From contig CAMBZY010000162.1 of the NCBI GenBank assembly GCA_945872325.1, positions 1-7,293 of the forward strand: a stretch of DNA of 7,293 nt. The letters are read 5' to 3'. A program made the translations under genes and the position numbers. Below are positions 1 through 6,800 of the stretch, in pieces. Under the pieces are notes generated by a model, which made no database searches, was not told the DNA's origin, and saw nothing but the letters and a program-made list of their open reading frames with translations. Position 1 is the first letter of the stretch. The number at the start of each line of letters is the position of its first letter. The stretch comes from Candidatus Kuenenia stuttgartensis (GTDB lineage Bacteria > Planctomycetota > Planctomycetia > Isosphaerales > Isosphaeraceae).

Positions 1-48
1 AACCAGATGGTGAACCTGCTAGAAGCACAAATCCCAGCCCAATCGTGA
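1..48 (+). CDS. Possible C-terminal end of an upstream gene (partial)
   Basis: The first frame is open from the window edge and reads NQMVNLLEAQIPAQS before a TGA stop. Fifteen codons are too few to identify a family. The residues look like an ordinary protein tail, and the stop lies 21 nt before the next start codon on the same strand, which would suit an operon partner of the acidic protein gene. The open stretch could equally be chance, so this is a low-confidence call. Confidence 0.3.
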   Translation, partial: NQMVNLLEAQIPAQS

Positions 49-69
49 CGCAATAAGGACTGAACGAGG

Positions 70-567
70 ATGGCCCGTAAAGTACAGAATCGCAAAGAAT
101 TACGCCGGCAACACGACGCGGCTGAGCAGATCGATCCAGTGGAATCTGATGCCTTGGATTCCGATTCTGACATAGACTTGGACGAGGAGTTAGATGCTCC
201 CGTTAAAAAGAAAAAGGCCGTCAAGGCACCCAGAGTCGTTAAGCCCAAGGTCCCTAAGCCGGCTGCCCGTAAACGCGTGATTTGGGTGGTTTTCAACGAC
301 TCATTCAAGCCGATTGCCCAATTTGAATTCAATCAAAAAGAAGAAGCCGATAAAAAGGCTCAGGAAATGACTGAAAAGGGTAAGGGTACACACTTTGTAC
401 AGAAGCAGAAGGTGGAAATCGCACCTGACGCGCCTGGCCTTGGTGCCGCAATCCCTCGCCCAGAAGTCATGGAACTGACAGACATCCACTCTTCCGACCC
501 TGACGATCCAGAATCCGAAGACGATGATGATTCCGATGACGATGATGACTCCGACGACGACGATTGA
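70..567 (+). CDS. Small charged protein with Lys/Pro-rich linker and Asp/Ser-rich tail, function unknown
   Basis: Function is not known. The 165-residue protein is modular: a basic N-terminus (MARKVQNRKELRRQ), an acidic stretch (about 19-42), a Lys/Ala/Pro/Val-rich linker (46-69), a short globular core (70-117) and an acidic tail (135-165) ending in SDDDD-type repeats. The core begins with a hydrophobic strand (VIWVVF) and aromatic FEF. A charged helix (about 89-103) and a last strand (HFVQKQKV) follow, so a small alpha/beta fold is plausible. There is no signal peptide or membrane segment, which suggests a cytoplasmic protein. The start is supported by TAAGGA at 54-59, ten bases before the ATG. 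A strong terminator closes the gene. I recall similar MARKVQNRKEL proteins from planctomycetes, unverified. The opposite charges would suit contact with nucleic acid or basic proteins, which is inference. Confidence 0.85.
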   Translation: MARKVQNRKELRRQHDAAEQIDPVESDALDSDSDIDLDEELDAPVKKKKAVKAPRVVKPKVPKPAARKRVIWVVFNDSFKPIAQFEFNQKEEADKKAQEMTEKGKGTHFVQKQKVEIAPDAPGLGAAIPRPEVMELTDIHSSDPDDPESEDDDDSDDDDDSDDDD

Positions 568-606
568 TCGTCGTTGATTCGACGTGCATCACTTCGTTCA
601 GACGAA
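557..606 (+). other. Two small hairpins across the stop codon and 3' UTR of the acidic protein gene
   Basis: The first is ACGACGAT (557-564), the bases TG, then ATCGTCGT (567-574). This is an exact 8-bp inverted repeat overlapping the TGA stop at 565-567, and its innermost pairs would open to form the loop. The second is TTCGT (593-597), TCAG, ACGAA (602-606). Neither has a T-tract, so they are not terminators by themselves. Part of the first arm follows from the Asp-codon repeats of the tail, so it may be a by-product of composition. A role in 3' end stability would be inference. Confidence 0.4.
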
Positions 607-618
607 ATTAAAATCAAG

Positions 619-658
619 CCTGCCATGGAACTTTTTCCAGGCAGGTTTTTTTATTTTT
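619..658 (+). terminator. Strong intrinsic terminator of the acidic protein gene
   Basis: The stem is CCTGCC plus TGGAA (one bulged A at 625), loop CTTT (631-634), then TTCCA plus GGCAGG. Seven T follow directly (646-652), then A and five more T. Eleven base pairs and a long T-tract make a textbook Rho-independent terminator, 51 nt after the stop codon. Confidence 0.93.
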
Positions 659-683
659 AAAAAAGACGGGATGCGAACCCATC
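659..683 (-). terminator. Terminator-like hairpin on the minus strand, back to back with the plus-strand terminator
   Basis: Read on the minus strand, GATGGG (683-678), loop TTCGCAT, then CCCGTC (670-665) gives six pairs including one G-T wobble. A run of six T (664-659) follows at once. It would stop transcription entering from the tRNA side. The hairpin also resembles a tRNA T-arm (GGGTTCGCATCCC), but the near-invariant A58 would be C, and no acceptor or anticodon stem can be drawn around it. Confidence 0.45.
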
Positions 684-766
684 ACCCTCCAAACCATTCT
701 TATGCAAAAATTAAGAACGCTGAATTGGATTTACCTAGTGCCCCCTCAAGCCTTATAAATGGGGTA

Positions 767-947
767 GTTCCTGTAGGGTGGGGTGAAGCCCACCTTTCGC
801 AAATCCATGTGGAATGTCTGTACAATCAATCATCGATTGCGTTTCATACGCAATAAAACAGATGATTTTCAACTTACGAATGACCGGATAAATCGACGTC
901 ATCCGTTCGCGCCACAAATGGTGGGCTTCACCCCACCCTACACGAAC
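767..947. repeat. Inverted-repeat cassette with 28-nt arms (REP/MITE-like)
   Basis: The arms at 767-794 and 920-947 are reverse complements over 28 nt with one mismatch (C771 against C943). The inner 23 nt (772-794 with 920-942) are exact and contain GTAGGGTGGGG and GAAGCCCACC. The arms enclose about 125 bp with two further hairpins: ATTGCGT/ACGCAAT (836-842 and 848-854) and CGGAT/ATCCG (886-890 and 901-905), the latter extendable past one mismatch. The GTAGGGTGGG...CCCACC sequence type is a widespread palindromic intergenic repeat in several phyla. I see no target-site duplication directly outside the arms and no transposase. It could be a non-autonomous element, or two separate REP copies that inserted in opposite orientation. 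Confidence 0.75.
836..854. repeat. Hairpin inside the repeat cassette
   Basis: ATTGCGT, loop TTCAT, ACGCAAT: seven exact base pairs with a 5-nt loop in the interior of the inverted-repeat element. It has no T-tract, so it is not a terminator. It adds to the overall foldback structure of the element. Confidence 0.55.
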
Positions 948-958
948 AATGCCGCCCA

Positions 959-993
959 TGTAGGGTGAGACGCCTGGTGCCGCCCGCCTACCC
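959..993. repeat. Third, diverged copy of the TGTAGGGTG repeat
   Basis: TGTAGGGTG at 959-967 repeats the outer part of the inverted-repeat arm, starting 11 nt beyond its right end. The sequence then changes to GAGACGCCTGGTGCCGCCCG and ends in CCTAC (987-991), which pairs with GTAGG at 960-964. This looks like a related but different short palindromic repeat. The interior pairing is imperfect, so the boundary is approximate. Confidence 0.45.
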
Positions 994-1018
994 AACAATC
1001 TTGACTTGACGGAGGAGC

Positions 1019-1044
1019 AGCCGGGCTTGGCGCTAGCCCCGGTT
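1019..1044. repeat. GC-rich palindromic repeat with GCGCTAGCCCCGG core
   Basis: AGCCGGG-CT pairs with AG-C-CCCGGTT around the loop TGGCGCT. The nine pairs include one G-T wobble, and C1037 is bulged. A second GCTAGC lies nearby at 1067-1072. I recall similar GCTAGCCCC palindromes as abundant intergenic repeats in planctomycetes, which needs a genome-wide search to confirm. There is no T-tract, so this is not a terminator. Confidence 0.5.
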
Positions 1045-1103
1045 CCGCATATCCAATCCAACCGAAGCTAGCCATACTCAGCCCACACCTTAAAAAAACC
1101 CAT

Positions 1104-1136
1104 AAAAAAAAGCCGAGCCTAAAAAAGGCTCGGCTT
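1104..1136 (-). terminator. Intrinsic terminator of the tRNA-Ile gene
   Basis: On the minus strand AAGCCGAGCC (1136-1127) and GGCTCGGCTT (1119-1110) form a 10-bp stem, 11 with the A1126/T1120 pair, around a short T-rich loop. The A run at 1104-1111 gives the U-tract. It starts 8 nt past the tRNA 3' end. There is no T-tract on the plus-strand side, so it is directional. Confidence 0.93.
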
Positions 1137-1144
1137 CACGTTCA

Positions 1145-1218
1145 TGGGCGCACCTGGATTCGAACCAGGGACCTCACCCTTATCAGGGGTGCGCTCTAGC
1201 CAACTGAGCTATGCGCCC
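1145..1218 (-). tRNA. tRNA-Ile, anticodon GAT
   Basis: The minus strand folds as a complete 74-nt cloverleaf. The acceptor GGGCGCA pairs with TGCGCCC, with A as discriminator base. The D-arm is AGCTCAGTTGGCTAGAGC, the anticodon stem CACCC/GGGTG holds the loop CTGATAA, and the T-arm is CCTGG-TTCGAAT-CCAGG. The anticodon GAT lies at 1184-1182 and reads ATC and ATT codons. CCA is not encoded (the next bases are TGA), so it must be added by the CCA-adding enzyme. T36 and A37 in the loop predict t6A modification rather than the ms2i6A made by the neighbouring MiaB, so the adjacency is not functional. The gene stands alone with its own promoter and terminator, and is not in a 16S-23S spacer. Confidence 0.98.
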
Positions 1219-1232
1219 TCTCAACAAGATCA

Positions 1233-1261
1233 AATATATCGCCTTTTAGCCTTCTAGTCAA
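1233..1261 (-). promoter_or_regulatory. Sigma-70 type promoter of tRNA-Ile
   Basis: On the minus strand the -35 box is TTGACT (1261-1256), the spacer is exactly 17 nt (1255-1239) and the -10 box is TATATT (1238-1233). The tRNA 5' end follows 15 nt later, so transcription would start near 1226 and leave a leader of about 8 nt for RNase P to remove. Both boxes differ from consensus by one base. Confidence 0.85.
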
Positions 1262-1500
1262 GGCTCTGCTCCCTCAATCTTCGTTTTTTCTCTGATCTTT
1301 CTCGCCATCCACCCCATCAGGCATCCTGATTCCCAGACTCAAAACTCGACTCATCCTGTATTTAGATGTCCAACCACCAGACTCCCCAATTCCTGCCTTT
1401 ATTCTACGAAATTCGTGGTGTCCCTTGTGGTCTGCAACCGATTTTCATTAACATTAATAGAGAACCATGCAATTTCAGGACTGAGGTCAGATAATCCGCA
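1262..1500. other. Divergent control region upstream of miaB; no gene
   Basis: This stretch separates the tRNA promoter from the miaB start and holds no credible gene. It must contain the promoter of the plus-strand operon, but no convincing one is visible. The best guess is TTGTGG (1425-1430) with TAACAT (1449-1454), spacing 18, which is weak. Two small inverted repeats could be operator-like: ATCAGG-CAT-CCTGAT (1316-1330) and ACGAA-A-TTCGT (1406-1416), the latter just upstream of the guessed -35. Regulation by either is speculation. Confidence 0.5.
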
Positions 1501-2970
1501 ATGAACGTATCGCCTGATGAGACCCCGAATCGCCTCAAGTTGTTTGTCGACACCGTCGGCTGTCAGATGAACATTCTTGACAGTGAACTGGTCATCGCCA
1601 AACTTCGTGCCCAAGGCTATGAACTGACCACAGATCCGCTCCTGGCGGATACCATCCTCTTCAACACCTGCTCCGTCCGCCAGCATGCCGAAGATAAAAT
1701 CTATTCCGCGCTCGGACGTGTCAAAAAGATCAAACAGAGACGCCCCAACGTCGCCATCGGAGTCCTCGGCTGCATGGCCCAGAAGGATCAGGACGAGATC
1801 CTCAAACGTGCCCCGTTTGTCGATATCGTGGTCGGACCCGGCCAACTCTCCAAAGTTCCTGAACTCCTCGAAAAAGCCAGGGCTGAGAAAAAGCCCCAAA
1901 TGGCCGTGAGCAAGGCCAGATACGGTGGCTCGAAACTCGAAATCGTCGAAAGCTTCGAAGAATTCGACCCGATCCGCGAACAAGCCATGCGCATGAGCCC
2001 CTATCAGGCCTTCGTCCGCATCATGATGGGCTGCGACAAGTTCTGCACCTATTGCGTGGTGCCTGCCACCCGTGGCCCTGAGCAGAGCCGTGACCCTCTT
2101 GATATCATTGAAGAAACCAAGCTGCTGGTCGATCAGGGCGTCTCCGAAATCACCCTCCTCGGCCAGACCGTCAACAGCTACAAATACACCACCACCGATG
2201 GCCGCCAATGGCGATTATCTGACCTCCTGCTCGCTCTGGATGGAATTCCCGACCTTCGCAGAATCAAATTCATCACCAGCTTCCCCAAGGACATGACCGA
2301 CGACCTCCTCCAGGCTGTTCGCGATATCCCTAAAGTCTTTCGATACATCCACGTACCTGCGCAAAGCGGTTGCGACGAAATGCTCAAACGCATGAAACGT
2401 CTCTACACCGTCGCCCAGTACGACGAAATGATGGCCAGAATTCACGAGACAATTCCCGGCTGTGCTGTCTCCAGCGACTTCATTGTCGGGTTCTGTGGAG
2501 AGTCCGAAGAAGCCTTCGAAAAGACCGTCAGACTGGTCGAGCGAAGCCGCTTCAAAAACAGCTTCATCTTCAAATACAGCCCCCGTCGCGGCACCAAGGC
2601 GCATGATCTTTATCCTGACGACATTCCGGAAGAGACCAAAAAACGCCGCAATAACGACCTCCTCGCCGTTCAAAACGCCATCAGTATGGAAGACAATCTG
2701 GCCCTTGTCGGCAACACTTTTGAAGTGCTTGTCGAAGGCCCTTCCAAGTCGTTCCAAGGTGATGTGGATACCGCCACAGGCCCTGTCCAGCTCACCGGCC
2801 GGACCATGACCGACCGGATCTGCATTTTCGACGGAAACCCAAGACTCATCGGCTCTTACATGAACGTCAAAGTGGTTTCGGTCACCGGCGTTTCCCTGTT
2901 CTCGGAAGTGGTCACAGACCGTGTCTCGCACGTCAAGCCCGCTCAATGGTCGTTACCCGTGATTTCCTGA
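1501..2970 (+). CDS. miaB: tRNA-2-methylthio-N6-dimethylallyladenosine synthase (methylthiotransferase) MiaB
   Basis: This radical SAM enzyme converts i6A37 to ms2i6A37 in tRNAs reading codons that begin with U, and acts in the cytoplasm. All three domains are present at the usual length (489 residues). The N-terminal UPF0004 domain has cluster-binding C21 (GCQMN), C57 (NTCSVR) and C91 (GCMAQ). The radical SAM core has CDKFCTYC with C178, C182 and C185 for the second [4Fe-4S] cluster. The TRAM RNA-binding domain spans about 401-468. GQTVNSY (221-227) and the CVVPATRG stretch favour MiaB over RimO or MtaB. The start is fixed by an in-frame TAA at 1492-1494 just upstream. The only ribosome-binding candidate, GAGG at 1483-1486, is rather far away (14 nt). 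It is the first gene of a probable operon with the SUKH gene and glnE. Confidence 0.97.
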   Translation: MNVSPDETPNRLKLFVDTVGCQMNILDSELVIAKLRAQGYELTTDPLLADTILFNTCSVRQHAEDKIYSALGRVKKIKQRRPNVAIGVLGCMAQKDQDEILKRAPFVDIVVGPGQLSKVPELLEKARAEKKPQMAVSKARYGGSKLEIVESFEEFDPIREQAMRMSPYQAFVRIMMGCDKFCTYCVVPATRGPEQSRDPLDIIEETKLLVDQGVSEITLLGQTVNSYKYTTTDGRQWRLSDLLLALDGIPDLRRIKFITSFPKDMTDDLLQAVRDIPKVFRYIHVPAQSGCDEMLKRMKRLYTVAQYDEMMARIHETIPGCAVSSDFIVGFCGESEEAFEKTVRLVERSRFKNSFIFKYSPRRGTKAHDLYPDDIPEETKKRRNNDLLAVQNAISMEDNLALVGNTFEVLVEGPSKSFQGDVDTATGPVQLTGRTMTDRICIFDGNPRLIGSYMNVKVVSVTGVSLFSEVVTDRVSHVKPAQWSLPVIS

Positions 2971-2990
2971 AATACACGGGTAAAAATCCA

Positions 2991-3797
2991 ATGTCGGACA
3001 GCCTCGAAACCAAAAACTACGGTCCCAACAGCCTCTTCATTCGTGGCCTGACCCAGTGGCTGGCCTCTGCTCATCCAGATCAATCTAACTTGATCGACCT
3101 GGATTCGTTGCCTGCGAAACTCCAGAACCGGAGATTCGTCCTCGCCAAACCAGCTTCCGAGTCGGAAATCCAGACCTGGGAAAATGCGCATCACCTGATC
3201 TTGCCATCAGGTCTGCGCGAATGGCTAAAATTATCGAACGGACTCGTCATCGATGGATTTCAGTGGATTCATCCCCTCCGATCCATCGGCCCGACCATCC
3301 GATTCTCGCCCTCCCGCTCACTCATGATTCAGCCAGCAAGCTGGTACGAATTTGGTAACCCGAATGATTCGCCGGTAAATCTGGATTTGATCCACGCGGA
3401 TTTGAGCCACACGCAAAACTCTCAACAGGATTCCCCAGTATTCGTTGTTGGAGCTGAGACGGAATCTGACCCTCCACGCATCATTAGCCAGAGCTTCACG
3501 GACTGGCTGATTCAACTCGCCAGATCCGAGTTTCATGATTACTGGAGCAACTCGCCACTCGTCCATCTGGGCGACCCGATCGAGTCTCATTATCGCCGTA
3601 AAATCCCTCCCAAGCTCTCGCCCAAATTGTGTAAAATCTGTATGGAAGTGGGCGAGAAACTGACAAGCGGCGGCGACGATCGAACCATCATGCGAAATTA
3701 CCAATTGAACAGGGACGATCTCGAACAGATTGTCGATGCATTTCAATATCGATCCATCAAGAATGCGTCAAGAACGCCCGGGAAACTCTCCTCTTAA
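2991..3797 (+). CDS. SMI1/KNR4 (SUKH) family protein
   Basis: The 268-residue protein has a SUKH-type core from about residue 53. A helix with ESEIQTWENAHHLILPSGL is followed by REWLKLSNGLVIDGF, matching the family pattern of an acidic helix, LP, then a helix ending in NG. The FVVGAETE region and a Trp/Leu-rich helix (FTDWLIQLARSEF) continue the fold. The family is known for protein-binding roles, including immunity proteins against contact-dependent toxins, but also for many housekeeping copies. No toxin gene is adjacent, so immunity is not supported here. The C-terminus (about 213-252) is a separate helical piece (GEKLTSGGDDRTIMRNYQLNRDDLEQIV) resembling a DUF433-like helix-turn-helix, which is inference. 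The start chosen lies 20 nt after the miaB stop. An upstream ATG at 2946 would add 15 residues and overlap miaB by 25 nt. Neither has a clear ribosome-binding site. Confidence 0.8.
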   Translation: MSDSLETKNYGPNSLFIRGLTQWLASAHPDQSNLIDLDSLPAKLQNRRFVLAKPASESEIQTWENAHHLILPSGLREWLKLSNGLVIDGFQWIHPLRSIGPTIRFSPSRSLMIQPASWYEFGNPNDSPVNLDLIHADLSHTQNSQQDSPVFVVGAETESDPPRIISQSFTDWLIQLARSEFHDYWSNSPLVHLGDPIESHYRRKIPPKLSPKLCKICMEVGEKLTSGGDDRTIMRNYQLNRDDLEQIVDAFQYRSIKNASRTPGKLSS

Positions 3798-3806
3798 GCT
3801 AGGTCC

Positions 3807-6800
3807 ATGGTTTTGAATTCCGAACTTGAGATGGATGAAGCGTTCTGGTATTTGCCTCAGATCTTGCAATCAGGCATCCTGAATAAGCCAAATCACTCCA
3901 GAGACCTCAAAGATCTCCGGAAGCGACTCAGCAACGACACTCTTACAATCGAATTATTTCAAGAAATTGCAAAATCCCTCCCGGATATCGTCGATTCAGG
4001 CCTGGCACTCACATCACTCGACCGTATTCTCGTTCTGACCCAATCCCCAGCCGAGACCGTCAAAGACTGGCTGACCGAAAAGTCGAAATTCAGGCGGTTC
4101 ATCAGGCTCCTCGGATCAAGCTCGTTTCTCAGCCAGATTTTAATTCAGCAATATCCTGATATCATGAATTTGATTTTTTTTCAGGATCAGCACATCAGCC
4201 GTGACCGACTTGTCCAATTGGCCATAAGCCTGACTTGCAAGCGTCAATCAGAAAAAGAAGTCACCGATGTTCTCCGAAAATTTCGACTTGAATGGACACT
4301 TGTCATCGCTTCAGCCGATTTACTCGACCAACTTGGGATCAGCGAAACAACCCGATTTATCAGTCATCTTGCAGACGCATGCCTGGAAGCAGCTCTGGAA
4401 TGGTCCATGGATCGAGCCAGAAAACGGTTTGGAAATCCTCTCACTTCAGCTGGAAAGTCGTGCCAGATTGTTGCAATTGCATTAGGAAAACTGGGCGGTG
4501 TCGAGCTGAATTATAGCTCGGATGTCGATCTGATTTTCATTTATGACGAAGATGGAAAAACCAATTCACACCGCCCCATTCATTCCAGCGAATTCTTTTC
4601 GCGTGTCATCACCGACTTTTTAAAAATACTCGGCGGCTCAGCCAGCTCTTCATTTGTATTAAGAGTCGACCTCAGGCTCCGCCCAGAAGGCAACCAAGGC
4701 CCTTTACTGATGAATCTCGAACAAACCTTAGCTTATTACGACACAGTGGGTAGAACCTGGGAACGGCAGGCTTTAATTAAAATGAGACCATGCGCTGGAT
4801 CGCTGCCGCTTGGCGAAGAGTTTCGGATTGCCATTGAACCATTTGTCTATCAAAGATATCTGACATCGATTGAAATTGCGGAAATCCAGGCCCTGAAGCG
4901 GCGCATCGAACATCGGGCAAAATCGACAGGCGTTTCGGAATGGGATGTAAAAACTGGGCATGGTGGAATTCGTGACATTGAATTTGTCGTCCAATTTCTA
5001 CAACTTCTCAACGGTCGAAATCTCAAAGATGTCCGAAATGGGAACAGCCTTGAGGCCATGCTCCGCCTCAAAAATGCAGGATGCCTGAATCCCGATGAAT
5101 TCGAGTCACTTCAGCGAAATTATATTTTCCTGAGGAAAGTGGAACACCGCCTGCAACTCTCTGACGATCGTCAAACTCACCAGATTCCCGTCAAAACGGA
5201 GTCAAGGCGCAGGCTCGCCAATCAAATGGGCTACAAGTCAGGCAACCAGTGGGAGAGTCCCGACGGCCCCTTTGAGCGATTTTCAAGAGAATATCAGCAA
5301 AAAACCTCGGAAAACAATGCCAATCTCAACAGGCTTCTGCACCATGCTTTTTTTGCAGAAGACACCGAGGGAACCGATACATTATCTGACTTGATTCTCG
5401 ATCCGGAAATGCCTGAAGATACACGTGAACAAGCATTAAAACCATTTGGATTTTTACATTCCAGTGAAGCTTTTGAAAATCTCCAGAAAATGGCCAGGGA
5501 AGAGAGCCTGTATTTTTCATCGCCAAGATGCCGCCACTTTTTTGCAGCCCTGGTTCCAAAGCTTTTAAAATCCATACAGAATTCTCCATCGCCCGATCGC
5601 ACTTTGGCACAAATGGAGAACCTCTCCAAAGGCTTCCCTGGAAAAGCCATTTTCTGGGAGCGTTTAAATGCCCAGCCCGAGTTGATTCAATCTTTTTACG
5701 AAATTGCAACTTTTAATAAACTTGCCCGGGAATCGCTACTGACCAGCCCTGACATGATCCAAAACTGGGGCCGGTTCTCGCTCGATAATCAATTGGTCGG
5801 GCAAGATGAAATCCAAAAATCCATTGCAACCCCAGACAAAGCTGAACAGCAGGATATCCCAGCGTTGAGAAATTTACGCGACGAATTCTGGCTCAGGGTG
5901 GCCCTGCAAAACCATCTTCCATATGAGGCAAAAAAAATCGAGGACCTGACCCAGCAGCTGTCTGATATTGCAACCGTGATCATCCAGACTTTTGCCAATC
6001 AGATTTTTGACGAAGGCCTGATTCGATGGAGGCAGATCACCAGCCAAACCAATGGTCCAGGCTCATGGGCGATCATCGGGCTTGGCAAACTTGGCGGTCA
6101 AGACATCCTGTTTCATAGCGATCTTGACCTGATGTTTCTTCATGAAATCAATCCTGGCCTGAACCAGAGCCGATTGAAACTCGCTGCAGAAGGATTTTTT
6201 CAAGATCTCGCATCCCGATTCATTCGTGGGCTTGGTGGAGTCGGACCTAAATTCATATACCGAGTTGACACAAGGTTACGCCCGTTTGGATCCTCAGGAC
6301 CACTCTCAATCTCCATCGAACAATTCGAGAATTATTATCAATCAAAAGACGCCAGGATCTGGGAACGACTGGCACTTTTAAGAGCACGACCAGTCTATTT
6401 AAATGGTATCGCTGAATCGGAAATCCGGAAAACAATTCGTCAAATGACATTTCTGGTGAAACATACGTTGCAAGAAGTCTCCCATGAGATCCGTGAATTA
6501 CGCGAAAAGACTTTGCATTCATCTGACGATGCCGCACTCGATTTAAAACGCAATAAGGGTGGACTTCATGAAGCAGAACTGCTGGTCCAAGGTCTGCAAC
6601 TGTTGCATCTTGATAAATCAGGCCCCTTGCCGGTCGCAAGTTTTCATGGAGCGGTTCAGCAATTGCAATCACTGGGAGCGATTGCCCCAGAAGTTGCTCT
6701 GAAATTATCAACTATTTATTCGTATTACAGGCAGGTGGAAACTGCCATCAGAGTCTTGAGAAATCGACTCACAAGCCCTTTGATGATTCAAAAGGAAGAA

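Larger units (their letters stand above)
684..1103. other. Gene-free convergent intergenic region carrying palindromic repeats
   Basis: No credible coding sequence is visible. The short open frames here on both strands are built from the repeats: the motif VGWGEAH appears in a plus-strand and a minus-strand frame because both read the same inverted arm. The interval lies between the 3' ends of two convergent units, the acidic protein gene and the tRNA gene, each with a terminator. Insertion there should do little harm, which would explain the accumulation of repeats. Confidence 0.75.

Noticed and set aside
360..626. Minus-strand frame rich in Ser opposite the acidic tail
   Set aside because: It is the antisense of Asp/Ser codon repeats and overlaps the real gene and its 3' hairpins.
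767..947. CRISPR or riboswitch interpretation of the repeats
   Set aside because: There are only two arms and they are inverted, not direct repeats with regular spacers. No downstream gene is positioned for control by a riboswitch.
584..1061. Short open frames on both strands between the acidic protein gene and the tRNA gene
   Set aside because: They run through terminators and palindromic repeats; the shared VGWGEAH comes from translating the inverted arms. No ribosome-binding site or protein-like pattern is present.
1399..2946. Two long minus-strand open frames (269 and 243 codons) opposite miaB
   Set aside because: Their codons are exactly aligned with miaB codons, and stops in that frame need TTA, CTA or TCA in miaB, which its codon bias avoids. 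The proteins show no domain, while miaB is unmistakable.
2991..3797. SUKH gene as an immunity gene of a toxin system
   Set aside because: No polymorphic toxin, secretion marker or array of immunity genes lies nearby; the neighbours are housekeeping genes in a tight operon.
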